Shown piece by piece: positions 42,542 to 50,763 of a stretch of DNA of 64,000 nucleotides. Every line of letters begins with the position of its first letter. The stretch's first letter is position 1. The DNA is from Oscillospiraceae bacterium (GTDB taxonomy: Bacteria; Bacillota; Clostridia; Oscillospirales; Acutalibacteraceae), in the NCBI GenBank assembly GCA_025757685.1, contig CP107220.1, forward strand, positions 1,757,501-1,821,500. The letters are read 5' to 3'. The notes under the pieces were generated by a model. That model searched no databases. It worked only from the letters and a program-made list of their open reading frames with translations, and had not been told where the DNA came from. Made by a program: the position numbers and the translations under genes.

Positions 42542-42734
42542 ATGGCTTGTGACCGTATGGGTCGGGGTTAATCCCTCCGTCAACGCCTATCGGCGTTGCC
42601 ACCTTCCTTTACAAGGGAGGCAAATCGGTTTCAAAATCTCCGGTTCCCTTGCAAAGAGTGACTTCCGCGGTGCGGTGTGGACACCGCACCCTACATAAAT
42701 TTTTGTAGGGCTCGATGCGGGCATCAAGCCGCTT
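42542..42734. repeat. Intergenic repeat block, copy A
   Basis: From TATGGCTTGTGACCGTATGGG through TTAATCCCTCCGT and CCTTCCTTTACAAGG to AATCGGTTTCAA, this matches 43522-43615. The block then continues with palindromes GCGGTGCGGTGTGGACACCGCACCCTACA and TGTAGGGCTCGATGCGGGCATCAAGCCG. Confidence 0.75.
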
Positions 42735-43196
42735 TCATTGATCGCTGGCAATAACAGGGCATACCACTTTCCCCTGTGTCCGGGCGTATTGAACTGCCGC
42801 ATACGCACCACCGGTTTGGCGTATCACATATCCGATGACCATATCGCTTCTATCCACCATCCATCGGTTGCGTGCAGGTATCGCCCTCTTGTAATACAAG
42901 CCCACCAGCTCCTCCGGCACAAGCACATCATCATACAGTGCGTCATACTGCGCCTTGTGGGTATTCATTTCGTTTGTTAAATACGGCTTCACGCAAATCA
43001 ACCGTAATCCCAAAGCGGGGTAACGCCTTTTGGCAGCACGCACAGCAGAAATGAACACACGGTCAAATTCGCCCATGGCACCGGTGTAAAAAACCGTACA
43101 CCCCATTTCAATCGCCTGTATTACGCAAGCCTGCACTGCCGATTCAATATTGCCAAACACGGTTCTATGCCCAAATCCACTACACACCTTTTCCAT
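42735..43196 (-). CDS. SLOG/DUF1273-like protein
   Basis: This 153-residue protein has a Rossmann-like pattern: a conserved start SGFGHRT, a middle VFYTGAMGEFDRVFISAVRAAK, then MVDRSDMVIGYVIRQTGGAYAAVQYA. These match the SLOG superfamily (LOG/DprA-like/DUF1273), which binds nucleotides or their derivatives. The TGAMGEFD and TGGAYAA loops are expected to hold the ligand. It is divergent from a small ribbon-helix-helix gene, and both sit between duplicated terminator-repeat blocks. Its biological role is unknown. Confidence 0.75.
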   Translation of the reverse strand: MEKVCSGFGHRTVFGNIESAVQACVIQAIEMGCTVFYTGAMGEFDRVFISAVRAAKRRYPALGLRLICVKPYLTNEMNTHKAQYDALYDDVLVPEELVGLYYKRAIPARNRWMVDRSDMVIGYVIRQTGGAYAAVQYARTQGKVVCPVIASDQ

Positions 43197-43306
43197 TTTG
43201 ACCCCACAACAAACATATTATGAACGCACTTTGCATTCATTTAGGACATTGTAGCACATATAGAATATAAAATAAAGCCATAATAAACACAGTTTGGAGT
43301 GATATT

Positions 43307-43474
43307 ATGGCCGGCAAGATCAAGAGTCTGTCCATTCGCATTGATGAGGAAATGCTCAACAAATTGCATGTGGTTGCGGATTACGAAGGGCGCTCTGCCA
43401 ACAGTGAAATTCTCATTCTGATCCGCGACGCCATCGCCGCATACGAAAAACAAAACGGCAAAATCGAATTGTAA
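43307..43474 (+). CDS. Small Arc/MetJ-type ribbon-helix-helix protein
   Basis: This 55-residue protein has the Arc-like layout: a beta strand (KSLSIRID), helix (EEMLNKLHVVADYEGRS) and second helix (SANSEILILIRDAIAAYE). It is preceded by GGAG eight bases before ATG. It is probably a dimeric DNA-binding repressor, of the sort seen as antitoxins or in mobile elements. It is transcribed divergently from the SLOG gene with a 110-base gap, and both genes lie between the two copies of a terminator-repeat block. Confidence 0.8.
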   Translation: MAGKIKSLSIRIDEEMLNKLHVVADYEGRSANSEILILIRDAIAAYEKQNGKIEL

Positions 43475-43491
43475 TTTCTACTCACAAAATG

Positions 43492-43521
43492 AAAGGCCAC
43501 CCACTATGGGTGGCCTTTTTT
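43492..43521 (+). terminator. Terminator after the ribbon-helix-helix gene
   Basis: The stem AAGGCCACCC/GGGTGGCCTT is followed by T-runs; it nearly duplicates the hairpin at 42511. Confidence 0.85.
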
Positions 43522-43615
43522 ATGGCTTGTAGCCGTATGGGCGGGGGGTTAATCCCTCCGTTTCGCTTCGCTCAACACCTTCCTTTACAAGGAAGGAAAA
43601 TCGGTTTCAATCTCC
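43522..43615. repeat. Intergenic repeat block, copy B
   Basis: TATGGCTTGTAGCCGTATGGGCGG, GGTTAATCCCTCCGT, CCTTCCTTTACAAGGAAGG and AATCGGTTTCAA occur in the same order as in 42542-42640. Confidence 0.75.
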
Positions 43616-43634
43616 GCGGTGCAGTAACGGCGCC

Positions 43635-44414
43635 TTACTTCTCCGGAATATAGATCTTGGCCACCAGAGCGGTGACAGCGGAAAGGGGCAGCAGCTTATT
43701 CAACCCGCAAAGGAGCTTATACTTGATGCCCACGGTGGTCACCGGGGGTAGACGCTTCTTATGGGCGGCACGAACCACAGCGGCGGCAATGGCAGCCGGG
43801 GGCATACCGTTTTGCTCGTCGCGCTCCATCACCGCCACGCTGCGCGCAATGCGCCCGGCGTACAAATCGTCACCGGAGCCACTCTTTTGACGGGCGGCGG
43901 TAAAGCCGGTCTTTACATCCCCCAGCCGCAGGGCGCCAACGGTAATACCAAAGGGCGCCAGCTCGCTGCGCAGGGCGCAGGTCAAGCTTTCCACCGCCGC
44001 CTTGGTGGCAGAGTAAAAGCTCTGGAATGGAATGGAAAACACCGCTGCGGCGGAGGAAATATTGAGAATACGCCCCCGACTCTCTCGCAAGGCCGGCAAA
44101 GCCGCCTGAATCACCGTGACCCATGCAAAAAAATTCAAATCAAACTGGCGGCGCATCTCTGCCTCCCCGGTGCATTCCACCGCGCCGGAAATACCGAACC
44201 CGGCGTTATTCACCAGCAGGTCTACCCGGTCAACGGCCGCAAAGGCCGCCTGCACCTGGGCGCTGTCCGTTATATCGCATGGAATGCTGCGCACCCCCTC
44301 CAACGGGCAGGCATGGCGGCTTAGGCACACCACCTGCCAGCCGTCTGCCAAAAGCGCCCGCGCCGTCTCCAATCCAATGCCGCCGGATGCGCCGGTAACT
44401 ACCGCTGTCTTCAT
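43635..44414 (-). CDS. SDR-family NAD(P)-dependent oxidoreductase
   Basis: This 259-residue short-chain dehydrogenase has the TGASGGIG cofactor loop, CDITDS, NNAGFGISG, active-site Ser in ISSAAAVFS, and YSATKAA with the catalytic Tyr and Lys. A hydrophobic C-terminal stretch may contact the membrane or a lipid. Substrate is unknown. The start at 44414 is chosen because GGAGG lies seven bases before it; 44420 is too close to that site. Flanking genes are unrelated. Confidence 0.9.
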   Translation of the reverse strand: MKTAVVTGASGGIGLETARALLADGWQVVCLSRHACPLEGVRSIPCDITDSAQVQAAFAAVDRVDLLVNNAGFGISGAVECTGEAEMRRQFDLNFFAWVTVIQAALPALRESRGRILNISSAAAVFSIPFQSFYSATKAAVESLTCALRSELAPFGITVGALRLGDVKTGFTAARQKSGSGDDLYAGRIARSVAVMERDEQNGMPPAAIAAAVVRAAHKKRLPPVTTVGIKYKLLCGLNKLLPLSAVTALVAKIYIPEK

Positions 44415-44434
44415 ACCCATTCCTCCAAAAAAAC

Positions 44435-44470
44435 AAAATAAAAAAGGGTAAGAGCCTACTGCCCTTACCC
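44435..44470 (-). terminator. Terminator of rplU-prp-rpmA
   Basis: On the minus strand, the hairpin GGGTAAG/CTTACCC is followed by TTTTTTATTTTG, 15 bases after the rpmA stop. Confidence 0.85.
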
Positions 44471-44484
44471 TCTCTTGGTTTGCA

Positions 44485-44769
44485 TTACTGCTCTACGGGA
44501 TAAACAGAAACTTTCTTTCTGTCCTTGCCCAGCTTTTCAAACTTCACGGTGCCGTCCACCAGTGCATACAGGGTATCGTCAGAGCCGATGCCTACATTGG
44601 TGCCGGGGTGAATATGGGTGCCGCGCTGGCGATACAGAATGTTGCCGGCCAGCACGAACTGACCGTCTGCGCGCTTGGCGCCCAGGCGCTTGGACTCGCT
44701 GTCACGGCCGTTCTTGGTAGAACCCATACCTTTTTTATGTGCAAAAAGCTGAATATCTAACTTGAGCAT
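44485..44769 (-). CDS. rpmA: 50S ribosomal protein L27, with cleavable N-terminal extension
   Basis: This 94-residue L27 begins MLKLDIQLFAHKKG. Firmicute L27 carries an N-terminal extension cut by the Prp protease just after the phenylalanine-bearing segment (LQLFAHKK-like), exposing the AHKKG end that reaches the peptidyl-transferase centre. That motif is seen here, and Prp is encoded immediately upstream. The rest (GRDSESKRLGAKRADGQFVLAGNILYRQRGTHIHPG) is standard. It is the last gene of rplU-prp-rpmA. Confidence 0.97.
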   Translation of the reverse strand: MLKLDIQLFAHKKGMGSTKNGRDSESKRLGAKRADGQFVLAGNILYRQRGTHIHPGTNVGIGSDDTLYALVDGTVKFEKLGKDRKKVSVYPVEQ

Positions 44770-44772
44770 GAC

Positions 44773-45087
44773 TTACACCTCCGAAATCAAAACTTGAATA
44801 CTTTGCGGGTACTGCTCTGAAAGGGCGCTCAAATGGAGCTTTAGCCCTTGCAGGAGCACCTGCGCCGGGGCGGTATCCCCACTGAGCCGCAACTGAAGGA
44901 ACCCATCCTTCATCTCCGCTGCGGCCGGCAGGTGCAGCACCTCGGTTATGGTGTTGGCAGTGAGCAGGCAGGCGCTGGATACAGCGGCGCAAACAATGTC
45001 CTCTCCATAAGGGGCTGTGTCTGCGTGGCCGTGGGCGGAAAAGCCCGTAAGCGCTCCCTGCGCTGCGAAAAAATCAATGGAAATCAT
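44773..45087 (-). CDS. prp: Ribosomal-processing cysteine protease Prp
   Basis: This 104-residue protease removes the N-terminal extension of L27. The catalytic dyad is visible: His21 in FSAHGHA and Cys33 in GEDIVCAAVSS, the standard spacing. The length fits the family. It overlaps rplU by a single base and ends three bases before rpmA, the usual order L21-Prp-L27 in Firmicutes. Confidence 0.95.
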   Translation of the reverse strand: MISIDFFAAQGALTGFSAHGHADTAPYGEDIVCAAVSSACLLTANTITEVLHLPAAAEMKDGFLQLRLSGDTAPAQVLLQGLKLHLSALSEQYPQSIQVLISEV

Positions 45088-45395
45088 TATGCCTTGATGG
45101 AAGTGATCTCAACCTTGGTATAAGGCTGACGGTGACCCATCTTCCGCTTCTCGTCCTTCTTGGGCTTGTAGGTAAAGACGGTGATCTTCTTTGCCTTGCC
45201 GTTCTTCAGGACCTTAGCGCTAACAGCAGCCTTGGCACAATCCTTGCCTACCTTCAGCCCGTCGTCGGTGCCTACTGCAAGTACGGTGTCAAAGGTGATC
45301 TCGGCGTCTGCCTCGGCGTTCAGCTTCTCGATATAAAGCACATCGCCCTCAGACACCTTGTACTGTTTACCGCCGGTAACAATAACTGCGTACAT
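45087..45395 (-). CDS. rplU: 50S ribosomal protein L21
   Basis: This 102-residue protein starts MYAVIVTGGKQYKV and ends with a basic KMGHRQPYTKVEITSI, both diagnostic of L21. It binds 23S rRNA in the large subunit. It is the first gene of the rplU-prp-rpmA operon, transcribed from a promoter that overlaps the end of birA, through a structured leader. Confidence 0.97.
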   Translation of the reverse strand: MYAVIVTGGKQYKVSEGDVLYIEKLNAEADAEITFDTVLAVGTDDGLKVGKDCAKAAVSAKVLKNGKAKKITVFTYKPKKDEKRKMGHRQPYTKVEITSIKA

Positions 45396-45475
45396 CTGTC
45401 ATTCTCCTTTACTTAAACTCGCTACGGCAGGCGCGCGCCAAAAGAGCGCAACTTACCAGCCCGCAATATGCGGCT
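45396..45475 (-). ncRNA. Candidate L21 leader RNA
   Basis: The rplU transcript starts with about 80 untranslated bases. They fold into a hairpin (AGCCGCA/TGCGGGCT with one bulge, near 45462-45479) and further GC-rich pairing around GCGCGCGCC. Firmicutes have a known L21 leader motif that binds a ribosomal protein. I cannot match it base by base here. Confidence 0.4.
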
Positions 45476-45480
45476 TAATT

Positions 45481-45508
45481 ATTATAACAGAATTCAGCCG
45501 ATTGTCAA
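45481..45508 (-). promoter_or_regulatory. Promoter of rplU-prp-rpmA
   Basis: On the minus strand, a perfect TTGACA (45503-45508) and TATAAT (45481-45486) are 16 bases apart. The -35 box overlaps the last bases of birA. Confidence 0.82.
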
Positions 45509-46467
45509 GATTTTTTTGTGCACCGAGGGCGCACGGTAATCTCACCGCTGCGCAGGGTAATCACGCTACCGTCTTCCAGGCGCACCACCAGCCCACCAAT
45601 CTCATCAATACCGATAGCCGTAGCCGGGGTGGTCACGCCGTCCCGGATAAAAGTAACGGCCTTGCCCAGCAGCATACTGTGACTGCGGTAATAATCAATA
45701 TAACTTTCGTAACCGTCGTCCAAGATCTCCCACAAATGGTCCGCAATCGCGGCGATCATGTCCGCCCGGCTCACATCAGCGTCCAAAGACGCGGCGTTCT
45801 CCACTTCCGGCGGAAACTGCTCCGTCTGCATATTGGCGCCGATGCCGATGATCATGGCCTCGGCTAAGCCGCTCTCCATCCCCACAACGGCCTCTGTCAA
45901 AATACCGCAGATCTTCTTGTCGTCTATGTACACATCGTTGACCCACTTGATCTGCGGGTGCTTGTCCGTCAATTCCTCAATGGCTCGGCACACCGCCACA
46001 CCGGCAGCGGTAGTCACAGACACCGCGTCCTGAAGCCGTCGACCGTGATGGACCACCACGGTCATATAGATCCCGGTGCCCCGGGGAGAATAAAACTGCT
46101 TGCCCTGGCGGCCGCGGCCGGCGGTCTGCTCATCTGCCACCACCAAAAAATTGCCTCGATACCCGGCGTTCAGCAGCCGCTTGGCCTCCGTGTTGGTGGA
46201 GTCCACCGTAGCATAATAAATGGGCTCCAGCGGGCAATGCAGCCGGGGGGTAAGCACCTCTGCCGTAACCAGATTGTTGTCGCCCAGGAACTTATAACCC
46301 AGTCGCTGGGTGGCTTCAATTTTGTACCCTTCCTCCCGCAATTGCTGCACACACTTGCCGACGGTTTGGCGGCTGACCCCCAGCCGATTGGCCAGCTCCT
46401 GACCGCTGATGTAATTGGGGCTGCCCAGCAACATATGCAGCACCGCGCTCTTGCTTTTTACGCGCAT
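45505..46467 (-). CDS. birA: Bifunctional biotin--protein ligase/repressor
   Basis: This 320-residue protein has an N-terminal helix-turn-helix (YISGQELANRLGVSRQTVGKCVQQL) and a biotin-ligase domain with the GRGRQGKQFYSPRG biotinyl-AMP loop and KWVNDVYIDDKKICGIL. A C-terminal SH3-like domain follows. It attaches biotin to carboxylases and, through the HTH, can repress biotin genes. The start at 46467 has a GAGGTGATC site upstream. It may read into rplU, as no terminator is seen between. Confidence 0.93.
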   Translation of the reverse strand: MRVKSKSAVLHMLLGSPNYISGQELANRLGVSRQTVGKCVQQLREEGYKIEATQRLGYKFLGDNNLVTAEVLTPRLHCPLEPIYYATVDSTNTEAKRLLNAGYRGNFLVVADEQTAGRGRQGKQFYSPRGTGIYMTVVVHHGRRLQDAVSVTTAAGVAVCRAIEELTDKHPQIKWVNDVYIDDKKICGILTEAVVGMESGLAEAMIIGIGANMQTEQFPPEVENAASLDADVSRADMIAAIADHLWEILDDGYESYIDYYRSHSMLLGKAVTFIRDGVTTPATAIGIDEIGGLVVRLEDGSVITLRSGEITVRPRCTKKS

Positions 46468-46520
46468 ACGATCACCTCGTGTCTCCTCACATTTCTTTTT
46501 ATTTAATAAAAGCCACGCTC

Positions 46521-47372
46521 TTATTTTTGCAGATAAAACACCGCCAGCGTGCCCGGCCCACAGTGACTGGAAATGGTGCACCCGGCATCCGCCAGGATCA
46601 ATTCCTTGCACCCGGTCTTGCCGCTGATCACGCCTCGCAAAAACGCCAGCGTATCCGGCGCAACACCGCCGCTGTCTGCCAGCACAATTCGGCCGGTGTC
46701 CATGCGCTTCAAATCCAGCAGTCGGTCCGTTACATACTGGCGGTAAACACTATCAATCTTGCCCCGATATTTTTTAGACACTTCCAAACTGCCCTCCGGG
46801 GTGACGGCGATGCTGGGCTTGATCCCCAGCACATTGGCGCCGAAGCGGGCCACGCCGGAGCAGCGCCCACCTTTATACAAATACTCCAAGTCGCTGAGCA
46901 CAAAGGTGGAAGACACCTTGGGCACCAACCGGCTCACCTTGGCGGCGATCCGCCGGGCGTCCATACCGCTGTCCCGCAGATCGCAGGCGCGCAGTACCAG
47001 CAGCCCCATGCCCATGCACAAATTTTTAGAGTCGATACAATATACATTGTCCAGATCCGCCGCAGCGGTGCAGGCGTTCTGATAGCTGGAGGAAATGGCG
47101 GAGGACAGTCCAATGTGCACCACGCTGCACCCGGCGTCCGTCCACTGCTTAAATTTGTCATAATACACACCGGGGGGCACCGCCGCCGTCTTGGGCAGGC
47201 GATGGTTCTCCGCCACATCGGCGTAAATATCCGCCGGGCGAATTTCCACCCCGTCTGCATACGCCGTATCGCCCAGCAAAATAGACAGGGCAAAGCAGTA
47301 CACATGGCGCTGCCGTTGCAGATCCACCGGCAGATCGCAGGTGGAGTCCGCCGAGATCATGACTTGGTTCAT
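46521..47372 (-). CDS. DegV-family fatty-acid-binding protein
   Basis: This 283-residue DegV protein has the family start VMISADSTCDLP, a middle segment KTAAVPPGVYYDKFKQW, and GLSSAISSSYQNA. The last holds the Ser/Thr residues that hold a fatty-acid carboxylate. C-terminal VLADSGGVAPDTLAFL and ISSHCGPGTLAVFYL follow. Related proteins (FakB) pass fatty acids to FakA for phosphorylation. No fakA is in the window. The ATG at 47372 has GGAGG upstream. Its promoter is at 47391. Confidence 0.92.
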   Translation of the reverse strand: MNQVMISADSTCDLPVDLQRQRHVYCFALSILLGDTAYADGVEIRPADIYADVAENHRLPKTAAVPPGVYYDKFKQWTDAGCSVVHIGLSSAISSSYQNACTAAADLDNVYCIDSKNLCMGMGLLVLRACDLRDSGMDARRIAAKVSRLVPKVSSTFVLSDLEYLYKGGRCSGVARFGANVLGIKPSIAVTPEGSLEVSKKYRGKIDSVYRQYVTDRLLDLKRMDTGRIVLADSGGVAPDTLAFLRGVISGKTGCKELILADAGCTISSHCGPGTLAVFYLQK

Positions 47373-47390
47373 AATAACGCCTCCGAAAAT

Positions 47391-47418
47391 AGTATAACAC
47401 AAAAGCAGTGTCTGTCAA
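47391..47418 (-). promoter_or_regulatory. Promoter of degV
   Basis: On the minus strand, a perfect TTGACA (47413-47418) and TATACT (47391-47396) are 16 bases apart. Confidence 0.78.
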
Positions 47419-47453
47419 CCAATGCGCGCAATGTTTACAGCAAGCGGAAAATT

Positions 47454-48734
47454 CTATGCACCAAAGCGCAGGGTCACCTTTTGCAGGTCGCTGCGCTTGT
47501 AGCTTTTGTCCAGCGTAAAGGTAAGCACACTGCGGCCATCCGCCTCTGTGATCTTTGCACTTTTATCAATACGGTAGGTCACTTTGTTCCGGGTGATCTG
47601 CACCGCATAGTCCCGGGCATTCGCCGTATTTTGCATAAAGCTGTAGCCCTCCGCTGCCGTCAGCACAATCTGCTTGTTGGTAAAGCGCACGGCGCTCACC
47701 GCCTTGATCTGACTGTCCATCCCGCTGAAGGATCGCACCCCGTCCGCGCCGCTGTCCGGCACGGTAAGGGTACCCTCCACCCGGCTCAGCTGCGGCTCGG
47801 TAATGCCTGCGGTGCCGGAAGCATTGGTGAGGGTATAGGTCCAGTCCCGCTCCGCCACATCCCGGGGGTCCGTAATGCGGTAGTTCTTGGCAGCCCGATA
47901 GTAAACGCTGCCTTTCTTTAAGGAGAAGCCGCCCCCCAAATAATCCAGGCCACAGTGGACGTAGCCCGCAATCTTGATCTGGCGGGAGGGCTTGTAGTCG
48001 ATACGCACGGCGATTTTGACTTTAATCTGCCCGTCCTCCACCGTGTAGGTGCCGATACCGTAGTCCCAGCCGTAAATGGTTTGCGGGGTGCCGTCCGTAT
48101 TCGTTTCCGCCCGGGAAAATGCGGTGTACTTGGAGGTGGAAATACCGGTTTTTTCGTCAAAACTCAGACTGCCGGAGGCATTGCCCATGGCCACCTGCAC
48201 CCGCATAGGGTCATTCTTCAACTGGGTGACGCTGCACTTCACCGCCTGGGTAAAGGGCCGCTTCCAGCTTTCTCGGTCGGCAACCACAAGATCGTATTCA
48301 AAGCTGCCGTTCTTTTGCTTGTGGGGGGTGAGCACATACAGGTCATAGGTGTACAGCTCCTGCCCGGTGGACCGATCAATACCACTGACCAATCGCACCA
48401 CCAGCTCTTTCTTTTTGTCGCCGTTCAGATCCGTATAGTAGAGCTTGGGTCGTTCCTTGGTCAGGTAATGGCTCCAGCCGGAAAAGGTCTTGCTTTTGCC
48501 CTGATGGACCAAGATGGCCTTGTCCCCCTGGGCATACAGCTGAAAGTCGCCTTCTTTATTCTCTGCCAAAAGGGTGCGTTTATTAGAAACGGTGGTGCTC
48601 TCGGCGGTAACCACCGTCAGTCCTTCCTCCGGCGCCTTGCCGTGGCGGTAGGTCTGAAAATAATAGCCCACCCCCACCAGCAGCCCGATCACCACCAGTG
48701 CAGACAGCAAAATAATAGGTAAATTCTTTCTCAT
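47454..48734 (-). CDS. Membrane-anchored extracytoplasmic protein of unknown function
   Basis: This 426-residue protein has one N-terminal helix (about 5-27) that anchors a long beta-rich extracytoplasmic region. It contains YYTDLNGDKKKELVV (an FG-GAP/VCBS-like calcium loop with Asp-x-Asn-x-Asp pattern) and many strands. It resembles the VCBS-type lipoproteins of Clostridia but no catalytic signature is evident. It is the last gene in the lexA-mrp-deaminase-HAD run, 22 bases after the HAD gene. Confidence 0.65.
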   Translation of the reverse strand: MRKNLPIILLSALVVIGLLVGVGYYFQTYRHGKAPEEGLTVVTAESTTVSNKRTLLAENKEGDFQLYAQGDKAILVHQGKSKTFSGWSHYLTKERPKLYYTDLNGDKKKELVVRLVSGIDRSTGQELYTYDLYVLTPHKQKNGSFEYDLVVADRESWKRPFTQAVKCSVTQLKNDPMRVQVAMGNASGSLSFDEKTGISTSKYTAFSRAETNTDGTPQTIYGWDYGIGTYTVEDGQIKVKIAVRIDYKPSRQIKIAGYVHCGLDYLGGGFSLKKGSVYYRAAKNYRITDPRDVAERDWTYTLTNASGTAGITEPQLSRVEGTLTVPDSGADGVRSFSGMDSQIKAVSAVRFTNKQIVLTAAEGYSFMQNTANARDYAVQITRNKVTYRIDKSAKITEADGRSVLTFTLDKSYKRSDLQKVTLRFGA

Positions 48735-48756
48735 TCCGGAAAATCCTTAAACAATG

Positions 48757-49392
48757 TCAGTCTTTATATTGGGTTCGGTAGTTAAAGGCATGGGGTGCAT
48801 GGCCGGTCACATGGTAACAGGTGCCGGTTGCCAGACCAAAAATGGGTTTGTCGTGACCCAAAGAATCGGAGTACACATCCACCACCTGCACACCGGGGAA
48901 CGCCCGGTGAAAGCGGCGCACCTTTTCTTCACCCCGGCAGTTCTGCCCTAAAATACGCCCGGTCTTTAGGTTGTGCCGGGTACACAGCAGATACGGCAGC
49001 CCCAGTCGGCGCTGCAATTCCTCCAGCAAAAAATCCGGTGACGCGCTGATGATCACCGCCGGGCGTTTCTTTTGGGTAAACCAGGGATACACCTGGTGCA
49101 AATGCTTCTCCCAAAAGCCCTTTGCCGCCCGCTGCACCGGCACCATGGGCAAAAAGCCGAAGCACAGGTTCTTAAACTTTTGCAAAGACAAAACCCGCAA
49201 GGCAAACAGCAGACACGCAATGAACCAAACCGGCAAATACACCAGCACCCAAGGATAATGCAGGGCGCAGTAGCCGATAAACAGGGAGCCGCTGTCAAAG
49301 GGCACCAGGGTTTTGTCAAAATCGTAAATATCCACCTGCGCCGGCAGCGCCGTTTGAGGCGCCGTCTCGCCGATGGCAACCGGGTTTGGCAT
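48757..49392 (-). CDS. HAD-IB family phosphatase
   Basis: This 211-residue HAD-superfamily hydrolase has the nucleophile motif DFDKTLVPFDSG (motif I, DxDKT), a hydrophobic region after it (about 38-65, possibly membrane-associating), motif II IISASPDFL and motif IV in VDVYSDSLGHDKP. Related enzymes are phosphoserine- or lysophospholipid-phosphatase-like. The hydrophobic stretch suggests a lipid substrate (inference). It starts two bases before the deaminase gene's end on the same strand. Confidence 0.85.
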   Translation of the reverse strand: MPNPVAIGETAPQTALPAQVDIYDFDKTLVPFDSGSLFIGYCALHYPWVLVYLPVWFIACLLFALRVLSLQKFKNLCFGFLPMVPVQRAAKGFWEKHLHQVYPWFTQKKRPAVIISASPDFLLEELQRRLGLPYLLCTRHNLKTGRILGQNCRGEEKVRRFHRAFPGVQVVDVYSDSLGHDKPIFGLATGTCYHVTGHAPHAFNYRTQYKD

Positions 49393-49394
49393 AA

Positions 49395-49892
49395 TTAAAC
49401 TTCCTTTTCGTCAAACGAGATGGTAATGGTCTTGTTGCTGGCAAAGCGGGTCAGCTTGACCCCGGCAGAGGCCAGCATACGCTTGCTGGCTAACGTGGCG
49501 TCCGAGTCAGCGTACTTGTCGCTGATATAGATCACTTCGTTAATGCCGCTTTGGATAATGGCCTTGGCGCACTCATTGCAGGGAAACAGCGCCACATAAA
49601 TGCGGCAGTCCTTCAGACTGTTGCCCCCGGCGTTCAAAATAGCGTTCAGCTCCGCATGGCACACAAAGGGATACTTGGTTTTGTTGGGGGCATCGGCCGT
49701 GCGGTCCCAAGGGTACTCGTCATCGCTGCAACCTCGGGGCAAGCCGTTGTAGCCCACGCTGACAATGTGATTGTCGCCGTTGACAATGCAGGCGCCCACC
49801 TGGGTATTGGGGTCCTTACTGCGCAAACAGCTGAGCAGGGAAATGCCCATAAAATACTCGTCCCAACTAATATAATCCTGACGCTTAGCCAT
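49395..49892 (-). CDS. dCMP deaminase family protein (ComEB-like)
   Basis: This 165-residue zinc deaminase has HAELNAILNAG (zinc His and catalytic Glu) and PCNECAKAII (two zinc Cys), the ISWDEYFMGISLL start and a CIVNGDNHIVSVGYNG nucleotide site. It converts dCMP to dUMP, supplying thymidylate precursor. The start at 49892 follows the mrp stop by one base; a start at 49904 would overlap mrp. The DDEYPWDR loop is typical of Firmicute ComEB-type dCMP deaminases. Confidence 0.92.
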   Translation of the reverse strand: MAKRQDYISWDEYFMGISLLSCLRSKDPNTQVGACIVNGDNHIVSVGYNGLPRGCSDDEYPWDRTADAPNKTKYPFVCHAELNAILNAGGNSLKDCRIYVALFPCNECAKAIIQSGINEVIYISDKYADSDATLASKRMLASAGVKLTRFASNKTITISFDEKEV

Positions 49893-49893
49893 C

Positions 49894-50721
49894 TTAATCA
49901 CCATAGCCTTTCAGTACATCAATAAAATCTTGCAGCTCCGGGCGCTGCACATCCTCTACCCGACCGGCGTCCACCAGCGCATTCACCGCCGGGTCCAAAG
50001 GCAATTTCGCCAGCACCGGCACGCCCAGCGCCGCCGCCGTCTCCTCTACCTTAGACGTACCAAACAGCGGGTGGGACTTGCCGCAGTCCGGGCATACATA
50101 AGCGCTCATATTCTCCACCAAACCCAGCACCGGCACTTTCATCATCTTGGCCATATTGAAAGCCTTTTCCACGATCATCTGCACCAGATCCTGGGGGGTG
50201 GTAACGATCACGATCCCGTCCACCGGCAGGCCCTGAAACACGGTCAGCGCCACATCGCCGGTGCCCGGGGGCATATCCACAAACAGATAGTCCAGTTCTC
50301 CCCAGCGCACATCGGACCAAAACTGGTTAATGACCCCGCTAATCACCGGGCCACGCCACACCACCGGGGCGCTCTCGCTCTCCAGCAGCAGGTTAATGCT
50401 CATCAATTTAATGCCGCCGTCTGTAACGGCAGGCAGCAGACACTCGCCGTCCTGCATAGCCCGGCTGTGCACCCCAAAGGACTTAGGCACGCTGGGACCG
50501 GTAATGTCCGCGTCCAGCACACCCACTTTCAGTCCCGCCTTGGCGCACCCGGCCGCCAGCAGACAGGTGACCAGGCTCTTGCCTACGCCGCCCTTGCCGC
50601 TGACCACACCGATGACTTTCTTGATATGACTGTATTTGTTGGCAGGCTGCTTAAAGTCCGCCTTGCGGCTGCCGCAGTCTGCCTGGCAGCCCTTGCAGTT
50701 ATGATTACAGTTTTCGCTCAT
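49894..50721 (-). CDS. Mrp/NBP35-type Fe-S cluster carrier ATPase
   Basis: This 275-residue P-loop protein has a deviant Walker A GKGGVGKS, and an N-terminal Cys cluster (CNHNCKGCQADC) of the NBP35/Mrp group. Further Cys pairs in VCPDCG likely hold a bridging Fe-S cluster. It has DADITGPSVP and FVDMPPGTGD. Mrp proteins carry [4Fe-4S] clusters to apo-enzymes. The ATG at 50721 is preceded by GAGGTG. It lies 42 bases downstream of lexA on the same strand. Confidence 0.93.
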   Translation of the reverse strand: MSENCNHNCKGCQADCGSRKADFKQPANKYSHIKKVIGVVSGKGGVGKSLVTCLLAAGCAKAGLKVGVLDADITGPSVPKSFGVHSRAMQDGECLLPAVTDGGIKLMSINLLLESESAPVVWRGPVISGVINQFWSDVRWGELDYLFVDMPPGTGDVALTVFQGLPVDGIVIVTTPQDLVQMIVEKAFNMAKMMKVPVLGLVENMSAYVCPDCGKSHPLFGTSKVEETAAALGVPVLAKLPLDPAVNALVDAGRVEDVQRPELQDFIDVLKGYGD

Positions 50722-50763
50722 CTCAAACACCTCTGCATACCGGCGCTGCCGCCGGTTAAACTC

